Origin: Tragulus kanchil
Lineage: Eukaryota; Chordata; Mammalia; Artiodactyla; Tragulidae
Assembly (NCBI GenBank): GCA_022376925.1
Contig: JAIOJX010000003.1
Coordinates: forward strand, 37,997,874 to 38,061,873
DNA length: 64,000 bases
Direction of reading: 5' to 3'
A program made the position numbers and the translations under genes. Below are positions 46,743-57,664 of this stretch, piece after piece. Every line of letters begins with the position of its first letter. The stretch's first letter is position 1. The notes beneath the pieces are model-generated. The model was not told the origin of the DNA, searched no databases, and saw nothing but the letters and a program-made list of their open reading frames with translations.

Positions 46743-47487
46743 GCTGAGGAAAGAACACACAAATTACTCTTCTACATTTTTGGGAAAAAAAAAAAAAAAC
46801 ATGTTTCTCCAAGGCTTTCTAAAGTTTCCTGATCTACATTTCATAGCCACAAGCAATATAAATCAACCAAGAGAGAGCTGGAGGGAGTTGTATAAATTAG
46901 TCAGTGGTAAGAAGAGGGCACAAAGTCTGGTCTCACGCAGCAACACTGGACTGAGGGAATTGTAGGTTTCAATCAATCCACTTAATGAGCCCATACTATG
47001 CACATTTATGGCACAAGACATACAAAAGATATGGTCATTATCTTGAAGGTTCTCACATCAACTTTTAAGTCGAAGTGCTGACCTCTCTTTCCCAGGCTAG
47101 CCAAGGTCAGTGACTGTCACTCTAGATTAGAAAACTTTAGAAGACCTTGGAGAAACACGTATTGTTTTGGTTTTTTTCCTGAAGAAGTAGAAGAATAATT
47201 TGTGTGTTATGTGTGTGTTCCGTTCTCAGGTATTTCATTTGTTTTTATTGGATCAAGAACAGAACTTTTGATATTTAAAAATTATGTAAATGTAGTAAAT
47301 CATCTTGCAAACGAACTATTATTCACTTGGCTTACATGACAGATTGAACCTAATAATACGTTTAGATTGCCCCTTTTCCAGTATTTTGTCATTCATGTTC
47401 TTCTCTCTGGAGAACTTTCCTTTTGCTACAGACAAGCAGACATGTCTAGAAAATGATGTGAAGTAAAAGAATTTCACCAGTGTTGGC
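46489..47487. repeat. Diverged inverted repeat of unknown family
   Basis: Left arm 46489-46837 and right arm 47121-47487 are reverse complements at roughly 85-90 percent by eye, with small indels and a 283-bp spacer. Shared landmarks include CATTTTCTAGACATG, AAGTTCTCCAGAG, GAACATGAATGACAAAATAC, TTCTTGATCCAATAAAAAC and GTTTCTCCAAGG. Neither arm belongs to a family I recognise. Part of the left arm also occurs at 45306-45559 and part of the right arm at 48433-48591 because of duplications 15 and 16. Confidence 0.82.
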
Positions 47488-48054
47488 CCGTAAAAAACAT
47501 TTGGGAGAGAAAAGTTGCTATTATTTCCAGAAGAGAAATATTGTGGGGTTTGCCAAGGCGCTACCACCAGGAGCTGTAGTGTCAGAGGGAAGGTGGTCTG
47601 GACTTACTAAGTGCTGAGTACATTTCCACGTACCTGAGTCCTCATAAGAGAGAACATTCTGGTATATGCTGGTATCCAACTGTGTTTAGTAATGCAGAAA
47701 TAAGCAAAAGACACTTGAATATATTGCTAAAAACTTTTTATCTCTAGACACTTTGGGGATTTGAGGAATAAAACAGACATCGATGACAAACACATCTTAG
47801 GAACCAAATGGTCTTATATTCCAATCCTGGCTCCATCACTAAGAATCCTGAATTCCCGGCCATCATTCCAAGCACTGTCCTTCTAGGAACAAACTCCCTA
47901 TTGCCAATTGCCTTCCTGATCCCTCTTTCTATCCATCACCACCATCCTTTGGATCCCTCAGGTCTTCTTTTTCTTTAGGTCTTCCCTTCCATGAAGGAAA
48001 ATAAGCTCATGATTCAGGGCATTTTCTTTTTTACAAAAAATTGGAACATTTTAC

Positions 48055-48265
48055 ATTTACAATGTTGTGTTAGATTCTGCTGTACAACAGCATGACTCAG
48101 CTCTATGTATACATATATCACTTCTCTCTTGAGCCTCCCTCCACCCCTGACCCTACCTGTCTAGGCCATCCCAGAGCACCCAGCGGAGTTCCCTGTGTTA
48201 TACAGCAGCTTCCCACTAGCTATCTATGTTACATATGGCAGTGTATACATATCAATGCTAATCAT
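48055..48265 (-). mobile_element. LINE-1 3' end, reverse orientation
   Basis: TACAATGTTGTGTTAGATTC, CCAGAGCACCCAGCGGAGTT, TTATACAGCAGCTTCCCACT and ATGTTACATATGGCAGTGTA are the L1 3' landmarks seen at 2182 and 13850. Copy at 49160-49370. Confidence 0.72.
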
Positions 48266-48381
48266 TTTCTGTCAAAGGAGCAGATAAAACCCTGGGCTTG
48301 TGCAAGTCAGAATCCTGACTCAACCACTTAAGATATATGTGACTTTGGGTGTAATACTTATTCTCTCTGTGTCCCTCATCA

Positions 48382-48432
48382 AAAAACCACTTAAGAATAT
48401 GAGGAAATGTGAAAAGCTTTTTTTTATATACA
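48382..48432. other. Junction filler, 51 bp
   Basis: AAAAAACCACTTAAGAATAT and what follows matches neither the true continuation (seen at 49487) nor the sequence upstream of the restart (47300-47327). It holds a T8 run. Best read as unaligned or low-quality sequence at a join. Confidence 0.7.
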
Positions 48433-49159
48433 TGGCTTACATGACAGATTGAACCTAATAATACGTTTAGATTGCCCCTTTTCCAGTATTTTGTCATTCA
48501 TGTTCTTCTCTCTGGAGAACTTTCCTTTTGCTACAGACAAGCAGACATGTCTAGAAAATGATGTGAAGTAAAAGAATTTCACCAGTGTTGGCCCGTAAAA
48601 AACATTTGGGAGAGAAAAGTTGCTATTATTTCCAGAAGAGAAATATTGTGGGGTTTGCCAAGGCGCTACCACCAGGAGCTGTAGTGTCAGAGGGAAGGTG
48701 GTCTGGACTTACTAAGTGCTGAGTACATTTCCACGTACCTGAGTCCTCATAAGAGAGAACATTCTGGTATATGCTGGTATCCAACTGTGTTTAGTAATGC
48801 AGAAATAAGCAAAAGACACTTGAATATATTGCTAAAAACTTTTTATCTCTAGACACTTTGGGGATTTGAGGAATAAAACAGACATCGATGACAAACACAT
48901 CTTAGGAACCAAATGGTCTTATATTCCAATCCTGGCTCCATCACTAAGAATCCTGAATTCCCGGCCATCATTCCAAGCACTGTCCTTCTAGGAACAAACT
49001 CCCTATTGCCAATTGCCTTCCTGATCCCTCTTTCTATCCATCACCACCATCCTTTGGATCCCTCAGGTCTTCTTTTTCTTTAGGTCTTCCCTTCCATGAA
49101 GGAAAATAAGCTCATGATTCAGGGCATTTTCTTTTTTACAAAAAATTGGAACATTTTAC

Positions 49160-49370
49160 ATTTACAATGTTGTGTTAGATTCTGCTGTACAACAGCATGA
49201 CTCAGCTCTATGTATACATATATCACTTCTCTCTTGAGCCTCCCTCCACCCCTGACCCTACCTGTCTAGGCCATCCCAGAGCACCCAGCGGAGTTCCCTG
49301 TGTTATACAGCAGCTTCCCACTAGCTATCTATGTTACATATGGCAGTGTATACATATCAATGCTAATCAT
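49160..49370 (-). mobile_element. LINE-1 3' end (copy of 48055)
   Basis: Second copy through duplication 16. Confidence 0.72.
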
Positions 49371-49384
49371 TTTCTGTCAAAGGA

Positions 49385-49575
49385 GCAGATAAAACCCTGG
49401 GCTTGTGCAAGTCAGAATCCTGACTCAACCACTTAAGATATATGTGACTTTGGGTGTAATACTTATTCTCTCTGTGTCCCTCATCACTGAAATGAGGAAG
49501 ATTAAAATGTATTTAGCTCATACGATGTACATGTTAAAAGAGATAATATGCAAGGAAAGTGGGCCCTGAGATGAG
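49385..49575 (+). mobile_element. MIR SINE, nearly full core and 3' half
   Basis: TGCAAGTCAGAATCCTGACT, CAACCACTTAAGATATATGT, GACTTTGGGTGTAATACTTA, TCTCTGTGTCCCTCATCACT, AAATGAGGAAGATTAAAATG and AGATAATATGCAAGGAAAGT follow MIR in order. In the left duplicate it breaks off at 48381. Confidence 0.75.
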
Positions 49576-49844
49576 GCCAATAAGGCTGGAAGTTTATGCT
49601 GAGCCCCATAATTCATTGTAAGGGGGTCAGGGGAGTGGTTTTACTCCAATAGCACCAGAAAGATGCTGGGAAGTTTGGGGCAGGGAGGCAACCAAGCTTA
49701 AGAGTCCTACACTGGCTAGTTCATGTTTTAAGATGATCACTTGGGCTACCACAAGGGGAAATGATATGAAATGAAAAATGGCTATGGAGGAATTAAGGGC
49801 AACTTTTGTGCTTTAAGATCATTTTTCATCTCATGCAGGAAGAG

Positions 49845-50036
49845 CATCTTAACTGTGGTACCCAAATGTCGCCACGGAACCAGCAGCAGCATCTAGGAAT
49901 TTGTTAGAAATGCAATCTCTTGAGCCCCTCTGCAAACTTAGTGAATCAGAAATTCTGGGCTTGGAAAGCAATCTACGTTTGAATAAGCCTTCCAGGTGAT
50001 TCTGATGCATGGCTCAAGTTTGAGAATCAACAGTTA
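49845..50036 (+). mobile_element. MER5A DNA transposon (hAT-Charlie), non-autonomous
   Basis: TTAACTGTGGTACCCAAATG, CAGCATCTAGGAATTTGTTA, GAAATGCAATCTCTTGAGCC, GAATCAGAAATTCTGGGCTT and GTGATTCTGATGCATGGCTC, ending TTTGAGAATCAAC, match MER5A almost end to end. Its last 54 bases recur at 51085 by duplication 17. Confidence 0.8.
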
Positions 50037-52188
50037 AGAAAAGAAAATTTCTTCCAAAGGCAAGACTTGGAAAGACATGAAAATGTGGTTATAATACCTC
50101 TCTATTTCAGGGTCAAGATTCTGGAAAATAAAAGTAGATGTAGAAAAAGAACAAAGACTGGTATTGTTTGCATTGGCAAACATAATTCAGGTTTTTCAAA
50201 CTTCATATTACATCCCCAACAATGTACTCCTGGTACGATAATTAGCAGTTTGAGGAAAAGGTATTTAAACTGGAGAAAAACAGAAATAACAAGTTTAAAC
50301 TTTCTTAGTAATTGCTAGGTAGCATAATGATTGTTACATGAGAAGAAAAACCATAAATCAGTTTTCAGAACTTCCCGAAACCAAAATTCTTTCTAGTCCT
50401 GTATTTCTTTGATTCTATGAGACAGAAAGAGAATTTTCACTCAGGCATTTAACTGTTAAAGTAGTTAGACCCAGGTGACTATATCTGAATATTCAAAATC
50501 TGAGGCCCAAACTTCTGTCTCAATTTTAACCCAAAGAGGTACACATGAACAGAGAGATATTATTGAAATGTGATGGGCATAGCTTATCAAAAAGAAACAG
50601 GCAAACGGAAAAAGAAATGTTATAAACAGCATAGGAATTCAAAGTTAAGAGGAGAAATGTGGTAGAAAAAATTTACATGTCAAAAAGAAAACCAAATTTG
50701 ACAGTAACAATGAAAGAGTACTACAAACTTCCAGGCCAGAGAGAGAAGACAGATGATACTTTCCTTAAACAGATAGAATAATTGGTGAGGGTCAAGAAAG
50801 AGAAGTGATGAAGACTCTAATTATCCTTACAGCCCTTGGAAGAGATTTCATTCCACAACAGAATATAAATATGTTTTCTTGTCTTGATGGCAACTTTATC
50901 CATCAGATGGAAAGCAAATTACCTGAAGATCCATTATTCTGGCTCTAATTTTGACTAACAGAGAAATGATTTGTTATGAAAATATATTTGAAAATTGAGG
51001 AGAGGCCATTTTGCTTCAGGGATTGTAATAACAAAGGAATAGAGATAGTCACAAAATATTCTTTGCAAGAGCACTTACTTTTGGATAAGCCTTCCAGGTG
51101 ATTCTGATGCATGGCTCAAGTTTGAGAATCAACAGTTAAGAAAAGAAAATTTCTTCCAAAGGCAAGACTTGGAAAGACATGAAAATGTGGTTATAATACC
51201 TCTCTATTTCAGGGTCAAGATTCTGGAAAATAAAAGTAGATGTAGAAAAAGAACAAAGACTGGTATTGTTTGCATTGGCAAACATAATTCAGGTTTTTCA
51301 AACTTCATATTACATCCCCAACAATGTACTCCTGGTACGATAATTAGCAGTTTGAGGAAAAGGTATTTAAACTGGAGAAAAACAGAAATAACAAGTTTAA
51401 ACTTTCTTAGTAATTGCTAGGTAGCATAATGATTGTTACATGAGAAGAAAAACCATAAATCAGTTTTCAGAACTTCCCGAAACCAAAATTCTTTCTAGTC
51501 CTGTATTTCTTTGATTCTATGAGACAGAAAGAGAATTTTCACTCAGGCATTTAACTGTTAAAGTAGTTAGACCCAGGTGACTATATCTGAATATTCAAAA
51601 TCTGAGGCCCAAACTTCTGTCTCAATTTTAACCCAAAGAGGTACACATGAACAGAGAGATATTATTGAAATGTGATGGGCATAGCTTATCAAAAAGAAAC
51701 AGGCAAACGGAAAAAGAAATGTTATAAACAGCATAGGAATTCAAAGTTAAGAGGAGAAATGTGGTAGAAAAAATTTACATGTCAAAAAGAAAACCAAATT
51801 TGACAGTAACAATGAAAGAGTACTACAAACTTCCAGGCCAGAGAGAGAAGACAGATGATACTTTCCTTAAACAGATAGAATAATTGGTGAGGGTCAAGAA
51901 AGAGAAGTGATGAAGACTCTAATTATCCTTACAGCCCTTGGAAGAGATTTCATTCCACAACAGAATATAAATATGTTTTCTTGTCTTGATGGCAACTTTA
52001 TCCATCAGATGGAAAGCAAATTACCTGAAGATCCATTATTCTGGCTCTAATTTTGACTAACAGAGAAATGATTTGTTATGAAAATATATTTGAAAATTGA
52101 GGAGAGGCCATTTTGCTTCAGGGATTGTAATAACAAAGGAATAGAGATAGTCACAAAATATTCTTTGCAAGAGCACTTACTTTTGGAT
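49983..52188. repeat. Tandem duplication 17 (unit 1102 bp)
   Basis: Copies are 49983-51084 and 51085-52188, identical as far as I can see. The unit begins inside MER5A. Confidence 0.94.
50037..51084. other. Unassigned AT-rich sequence (recurs at 51139-52188)
   Basis: No gene or named repeat. The 83-codon frame at 50067 has no domain and is duplicated only with the block. Confidence 0.4.
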
Positions 52189-52304
52189 GTGGATATTGAT
52201 GCCATGTCACTCATTATTCTTGGAAGACTCTTAGAATAGTAAAATGTCATCTATCTTAACTACTTTATTCCAGCAATGAAGTTATTTCTTCATGCAGACA
52301 AAAC

Positions 52305-52332
52305 GTACCTCTGACTGCTTAATCAGAGGTAC
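52305..52332. repeat. Short perfect hairpin, 10-bp stem
   Basis: GTACCTCTGA (52305-52314) and TCAGAGGTAC (52323-52332) pair across an 8-nt loop. No T-run follows. Copy at 53390-53417. Function unknown, possibly chance. Confidence 0.7.
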
Positions 52333-52453
52333 CTTCTATTCAGTTGAACTCTAATTGGGGAATGAATGGGAAGAGCTTTAACTGCTACTTTGCAAATATC
52401 TATGTTAAAAATGAGGCTTTAACTAAAATGATGGTTCTCAAACTTTATGTTGA

Positions 52454-52671
52454 TGTTAGTGCTAAGTCACTCTGTTGTGTCCAACTCTCTGCATCCCATA
52501 GACTGTAGCCCATCAGACTCCTCTGTCCATGGTATTTCCCAGACAAGAACACTGGAGTGGGTTTCCATTTCCATCTTCAGGGGTTCTTCCTGACTCAGGG
52601 ATTGAATCCACGTTTCTTAAGTCTCCTACACTGGTAGCAGGTTCTTTACTAATAGTGCTACCTGGGAATCA
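52454..52671 (-). mobile_element. Bov-tA SINE inserted in MER5A
   Basis: Reverse element: GCTAAGTCACTCTGTTGTGT, CCATAGACTGTAGCCCATCA, GTCCATGGTATTTCCCAGAC, and head end GTGCTACCTGGGAATCA. Preceded by GATGGTTCTCAAACTTTATG, the start of MER5A. Copy at 53539-53757. Confidence 0.87.
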
Positions 52672-52680
52672 CTTAAAAGA

Positions 52681-52897
52681 CTTTTTTTTTTCCGGCCACT
52701 TCTATTAGTTTTTCATTTCTTTCTTTGTTCTTTGGCCTGTTTGGGCCTCCCATTGCAGTGGCCTCTCTCCTTGCAGAGCACCAACACCGGGTGAATGCGT
52801 TCCAAAGTGCTGGCTCTGTAATTGGACACACCAGTCCAGTCACTCCACGACACGTGCGATCTTCCCAGGCCAGGGATCAAACCAGTGCCCCTGCAAC
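52681..52897 (-). mobile_element. CHR-type SINE cut by join
   Basis: Tail and body only, stopping at CCAGTGCCCCTGCA where duplication 18 restarts. Complete form at 53765-54025. Confidence 0.85.
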
Positions 52898-53538
52898 GAA
52901 AGAGTACTACAAACTTCCAGGCCAGAGAGAGAAGACAGATGATACTTTCCTTAAACAGATAGAATAATTGGTGAGGGTCAAGAAAGAGAAGTGATGAAGA
53001 CTCTAATTATCCTTACAGCCCTTGGAAGAGATTTCATTCCACAACAGAATATAAATATGTTTTCTTGTCTTGATGGCAACTTTATCCATCAGATGGAAAG
53101 CAAATTACCTGAAGATCCATTATTCTGGCTCTAATTTTGACTAACAGAGAAATGATTTGTTATGAAAATATATTTGAAAATTGAGGAGAGGCCATTTTGC
53201 TTCAGGGATTGTAATAACAAAGGAATAGAGATAGTCACAAAATATTCTTTGCAAGAGCACTTATTTTTGGGATGTGGATATTGATGCCATGTCACTCATT
53301 ATTCTTAGAAGACTCTTAGAATAGTAAAATGTCATCTATCTTAACTACTTTATTCCAGCAATGAAGTTATTTCTTCATGCAGACAAAACGTACCTCTGAC
53401 TGCTTAATCAGAGGTACCTTCTATTCAGTTGAACTCTAATTGGGGAATGAATGGGAAGAGCTTTAACTGCTACTTTGCAAATATCTATGTTAAAAATGAG
53501 GCTTTAACTAAAATGATGGTTCTCAAACTTTATGTTGA

Positions 53539-53757
53539 TGTTAGTGCTAAGTCACTCTGTTGTGTCCAACTCTCTGCATCCCATAGACTGTAGCCCATCA
53601 GACTCCTCTGTCCATGGTATTTCCCAGACAAGAACACTGGAGTGGGTTTCCATTTCCATCTTCAGGGGTTCTTCCTGACTCAGGGATTGAATCCACGTTT
53701 CTTAAGTCTCCTACACTGGTAGCAGGTTCTTTACTAATAGTGCTACCTGGGAATCAC
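53539..53757 (-). mobile_element. Bov-tA SINE (copy of 52454)
   Basis: Second copy through duplication 18. Confidence 0.87.
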
Positions 53758-53764
53758 TTAAAAG

Positions 53765-54025
53765 ACTTTTTTTTTTCCGGCCACTTCTATTAGTTTTTCA
53801 TTTCTTTCTTTGTTCTTTGGCCTGTTTGGGCCTCCCATTGCAGTGGCCTCTCTCCTTGCAGAGCACCAACACCGGGTGAATGCGTTCCAAAGTGCTGGCT
53901 CTGTAATTGGACACACCAGTCCAGTCACTCCACGACACGTGCGATCTTCCCAGGCCAGGGATCAAACCAGTGCCCCCTGCACTGCAAGGCGGTGTCTTTA
54001 CCCACTGGACCACCAGGGAAGCCCC
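53765..54025 (-). mobile_element. CHR-type SINE with clear target-site duplication
   Basis: Reverse element from T-run to GGACCACCAGGGAAGCCCC. Flanked by TAAAAGACTTTT on both sides (about 53759 and 54027), a 12-bp target-site duplication. Lacks the G-rich segment. Confidence 0.87.
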
Positions 54026-54026
54026 T

Positions 54027-54175
54027 AAAAGACTTTTTAAAACAGAATTCTGGGTTCCATCCCCAGAGCTTCTGTTTCAGTAGGTTCAGTGTCAGCCCTG
54101 AAAATCTGCATCTCTGACTAGTTCTCAGATGCTGATGTTTTTGGTCCCTTGACCATTATAGAATCTCAGGTTCAA
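54027..54175 (+). mobile_element. MER5-type DNA transposon, 3' part
   Basis: GAATTCTGGGTTCCATCCCC, CTTCTGTTTCAGTAGGTTCA, GAAAATCTGCATCTCTGACT, GTTCTCAGATGCTGATGTTT and GTCCCTTGACCATTATAGAA match MER5A/B. Together with the short piece at 52432-52453 it forms one element split by two SINEs. Copy at 55130-55278. Confidence 0.72.
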
Positions 54176-54959
54176 TGAAAGAAACAATGTCATGTTGCAG
54201 TCCTTCTAACTCAAATTTTCCAGTTCTCTTCCTTCTGTCTAAAATGAAATCACTCCCTCATTTCTGAACCCTGTCTAGACATTAGGAGTACCTTCGGGAA
54301 GTTTTAAGAACACCTGCATCCAGGTTCCCTCTGCCCATGGTTCAAGTTGAATGAATCTGTGTTTCCAACCTGACTATCAGGATCAGTTCAATGTTCCCAG
54401 GTGATTCTATTCTGCAACCAGTGTTGAGGAATCATTGACCTTTAGGCTAACAAATCTTGAGTGTTTAGCTCTTCAACCTGATCCTGTTGACATCCTTAGC
54501 TGACAGCTCTCAACTTTTGACCTAATAAAGTGGGTAAGGTCTCCTTTGTTGTGACTAACTAACTGCATCAGTTATCATGATCTAGCAACCATAATTTTGA
54601 GTTGACAGAGCAAATACTAAATATTTTTACCATCACATCATCAACAAACAAGAAGGTTTAACATTTATAGCATACTAGAGAAAACAGCCCTTCGTATGCA
54701 TTCTGTAGGAAAGGAGGGAACCACAGTCTCACATCCACAAACCTTAGTGTTTTGGCTTCTTGTCAGTATTTTCAGAGAAAACAACATATGTATTGCCCTG
54801 CAAATCCCGTTGAAAAGTCAGGGGCTGGAGGAAAAGGATTGTTGTAACCTATTGGGAAGAACAGTACACAGGGGGTACTCATATATTACACAGTAACTTA
54901 GCAAAGGCTGATAACTTTAAGCAGGTGAAAATGTCATCAAACGTAAGCCCCTTTTGATA
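54176..54959. other. Unassigned sequence (recurs at 55279-56063)
   Basis: Part near 54290-54425 (TTTTAAGAACACCTGCATCC, CAGTTCAATGTTCCCAGGTG) may be another old MER5-like piece. No gene. Confidence 0.35.
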
Positions 54960-55015
54960 CTGTTTCCAATTAGTGTTCTTTGGCCTGTTTGGCCCTTGTT
55001 TTAAAATTGGAACCA
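54960..55015. other. Junction filler, 56 bp, containing SINE-like text
   Basis: Includes TGTTCTTTGGCCTGTTTGG, which also occurs in the nearby SINE (about 53810), set between TTTCCAATT and AATTGGAA, which are inverted to each other. It matches neither true flank. Looks like a chimeric or folded-back piece at a join. Confidence 0.65.
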
Positions 55016-55127
55016 ACACCAGTCCAGTCACTCCACGACACGTGCGATCTTCCCAGGCCAGGGATCAAACCAGTGCCCCCTGCACTGCAAGGCGGTGTCT
55101 TTACCCACTGGACCACCAGGGAAGCCC
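55016..55127 (-). mobile_element. CHR-type SINE head fragment (copy of 53913-54025)
   Basis: Head half only, because the duplication unit begins inside the SINE. Confidence 0.85.
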
Positions 55128-56272
55128 CTAAAAGACTTTTTAAAACAGAATTCTGGGTTCCATCCCCAGAGCTTCTGTTTCAGTAGGTTCAGTGTCAGCC
55201 CTGAAAATCTGCATCTCTGACTAGTTCTCAGATGCTGATGTTTTTGGTCCCTTGACCATTATAGAATCTCAGGTTCAATGAAAGAAACAATGTCATGTTG
55301 CAGTCCTTCTAACTCAAATTTTCCAGTTCTCTTCCTTCTGTCTAAAATGAAATCACTCCCTCATTTCTGAACCCTGTCTAGACATTAGGAGTACCTTCGG
55401 GAAGTTTTAAGAACACCTGCATCCAGGTTCCCTCTGCCCATGGTTCAAGTTGAATGAATCTGTGTTTCCAACCTGACTATCAGGATCAGTTCAATGTTCC
55501 CAGGTGATTCTATTCTGCAACCAGTGTTGAGGAATCATTGACCTTTAGGCTAACAAATCTTGAGTGTTTAGCTCTTCAACCTGATCCTGTTGACATCCTT
55601 AGCTGACAGCTCTCAACTTTTGACCTAATAAAGTGGGTAAGGTCTCCTTTGTTGTGACTAACTAACTGCATCAGTTATCATGATCTAGCAACCATAATTT
55701 TGAGTTGACAGAGCAAATACTAAATATTTTTACCATCACATCATCAACAAACAAGAAGGTTTAACATTTATAGCATACTAGAGAAAACAGCCCTTCGTAT
55801 GCATTCTGTAGGAAAGGAGGGAACCACAGTCTCACATCCACAAACCTTAGTGTTTTGGCTTCTTGTCAGTATTTTCAGAGAAAACAACATATGTATTGCC
55901 CTGCAAATCCCGTTGAAAAGTCAGGGGCTGGAGGAAAAGGATTGTTGTAACCTATTGGGAAGAACAGTACACAGGGGGTACTCATATATTACACAGTAAC
56001 TTAGCAAAGGCTGATAACTTTAAGCAGGTGAAAATGTCATCAAACGTAAGCCCCCTTTTGATAAAAATATTTTACTTAGTTTTGAAATCAATAAGACTGT
56101 CAGTTCTATGTATATGCTTTGTAATTAGTACTTAGGATTGTTTTATCTTGTGAAATCAAGGCCTGAATTGTTCTGTGTGGAAAAATGGAGGGGAAAAAAT
56201 GGAGGAATGATTTTTAATTCTATATTGTTCATGTGATTATGAGTTTCTTTCCTTATTATATGTCCTGCTTTA

Positions 56273-56395
56273 CTGTGCTATGCTCAGTCATGTCCAACTC
56301 TTTGTAAGCCCATGACCTGTAGCCCGCCAGGCTCCTCTGTCCATGGAATTCTCTGGGTAAGAATACTGGAGCTGACTGCCATTTCCTACTCCAGT
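56273..56395 (-). mobile_element. Bov-tA SINE, 3' half
   Basis: GCTCAGTCATGTCCAACTCT, GTAGCCCGCCAGGCTCCTCT, GTCCATGGAATTCTCTGGGT to TGCCATTTCCTACTCCAG. The tRNA-like head is missing. Confidence 0.85.
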
Positions 56396-56757
56396 TTATG
56401 CATCGTAGGGGAAACACTTCTCAAATCAATGGGCTAGCGTACTAACAACACATGTTCTGATAACATTTTTTCTCAAGACCATGTTCAGAAACAAACTGAT
56501 AAATATTGACAGAATTGATATATATGGATAATATATCATCCATCTTCTCAACAAGGAAGATTATCTTCATGAAGGCTGCATACATTATTAGTGATTAATT
56601 CACCTAAAAGAAAGTAACATATTTAACCAGTAAATTATTGTAAGACAATCATATAGTTTTATTAAAACAATTGATCCTTTTTGCATCTATATTAAGGAAA
56701 TATATTAATTTATACTTGTACTGGAAAACAGGTATTTTCATAACAATGAAAAATATT
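56396..56757. other. AT-rich stretch, nothing recognised
   Basis: No gene or named repeat. Confidence 0.4.
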
Positions 56758-57097
56758 TAGGGCTTCCCCTGGTGGTCCAGTGGGTAAGGACACCGCCTTG
56801 CAGTGCAAGGGGCGCCGGTTAGATCCCTGGCCTGGGAAGATCCCACGTGCCGCGGAGCGGCTGGACCCATGTGTCCAATTACCAAGCTGGAGCTCTGGAG
56901 CGCATGCGCCCAGAGCCGGCGCTCTGCAACGACAGACGCCACCGCGATGGGAGGCCCACAAGAGCCAAAGAACAAAGACGGATGAAAACAGAGAAATGAA
57001 AGATCAATAGAAGTGGCCCGCCCACTCCCCTCCCTCCCCAACCCGACCTCCGTCCAAAATAAATAAATAAATAAATCTTTAAAAAAAAAAAAATTTA
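56758..57097 (+). mobile_element. CHR-type tRNA-Glu SINE, full length, young
   Basis: Forward element, the most CpG-rich in the window: CACCGCCTTGCAGTGCAAGG, GGGCGCCGGTTAGATCCC, CGCATGCGCCCAGAGCCGGC, CAACGACAGACGCCACCGCG, C-rich tail segment 57016-57052, then (AAAT)n and an A-run. Confidence 0.88.
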
Positions 57098-57430
57098 AAC
57101 ATACGGGACTAAATTCTCACACAGAAATTCTCAATGTTTATTGCTTTAATCTGTGCCTATGTTCCTCAATCCAATAAAAAAATTTTATATCCATTATTTT
57201 ACAAAATATGCAATTTTATGCAAGGAATGTATGTACTTACTGAATATTAAACTTTAGTACTTAACAACACAGAAAATCTAGAAATGTTAAGGAAAGACTA
57301 TAGAAAAACCATCTAAAAAACCTGGGAGTTTACTTACAAACTTTAACTACACAGTGCTTGCTAAGTGTTGTGTTTTTTCCCAGAAACAACAGAGAATTCA
57401 TCATTTAACAAGAGTATGAGCAATAACCAA
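57098..57430. other. AT-rich stretch, nothing recognised
   Basis: No gene or named repeat. Confidence 0.4.
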
Positions 57431-57664
57431 GGGCTTCCTAGATGATTCTAGTGGTAAAGAATTCTCCTGCCAGTGTAGGAGAACTAAGAGATCCAGGTTC
57501 CATCCCTGGGTTGGGAAGATCCCCAGAGGAGGAAATGGCCATCTACCCCAGTGTTCTTTCTTGCCTGGAGAATCCCATGAACAGAGAAGTCTGGCAGGTT
57601 ACAGTCAATGAGGTCACAAGGAATCAGACATGACTGGGGTGGCTTAGCACACACTACACACATG
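57431..57664 (+). mobile_element. Bov-tA SINE
   Basis: Head GGGCTTCCTAGATGATTCTA, B-box-like GGTTCCATCCCTG, body GGAAGATCCCCAGAGGAGGA, GAATCCCATGAACAGAGAAG and tail TTAGCACACACTACACAC. Complete but diverged. Confidence 0.88.

Larger units (their letters stand above)
47328..49486. repeat. Tandem duplication 16 (unit 1105 bp, 51 bp filler)
   Basis: Copies are 47328-48381 and 48433-49486. Between them lie about 51 bases (48382-48432) that do not match either flank. Otherwise the copies are virtually identical. Confidence 0.92.
51814..53981. repeat. Tandem duplication 18 (unit about 1084 bp)
   Basis: Copies are 51814-52897 and 52898-53981. It chains with duplication 17, so about 370 bp occur three times (50712, 51814, 52898). 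The join cuts a CHR-type SINE at 52897. Confidence 0.93.
53913..56063. repeat. Tandem duplication 19 (unit about 1103 bp, 56 bp filler)
   Basis: Copies are 53913-54959 and 55016-56063 with filler at 54960-55015. It chains with duplication 18 inside the SINE. Confidence 0.93.
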
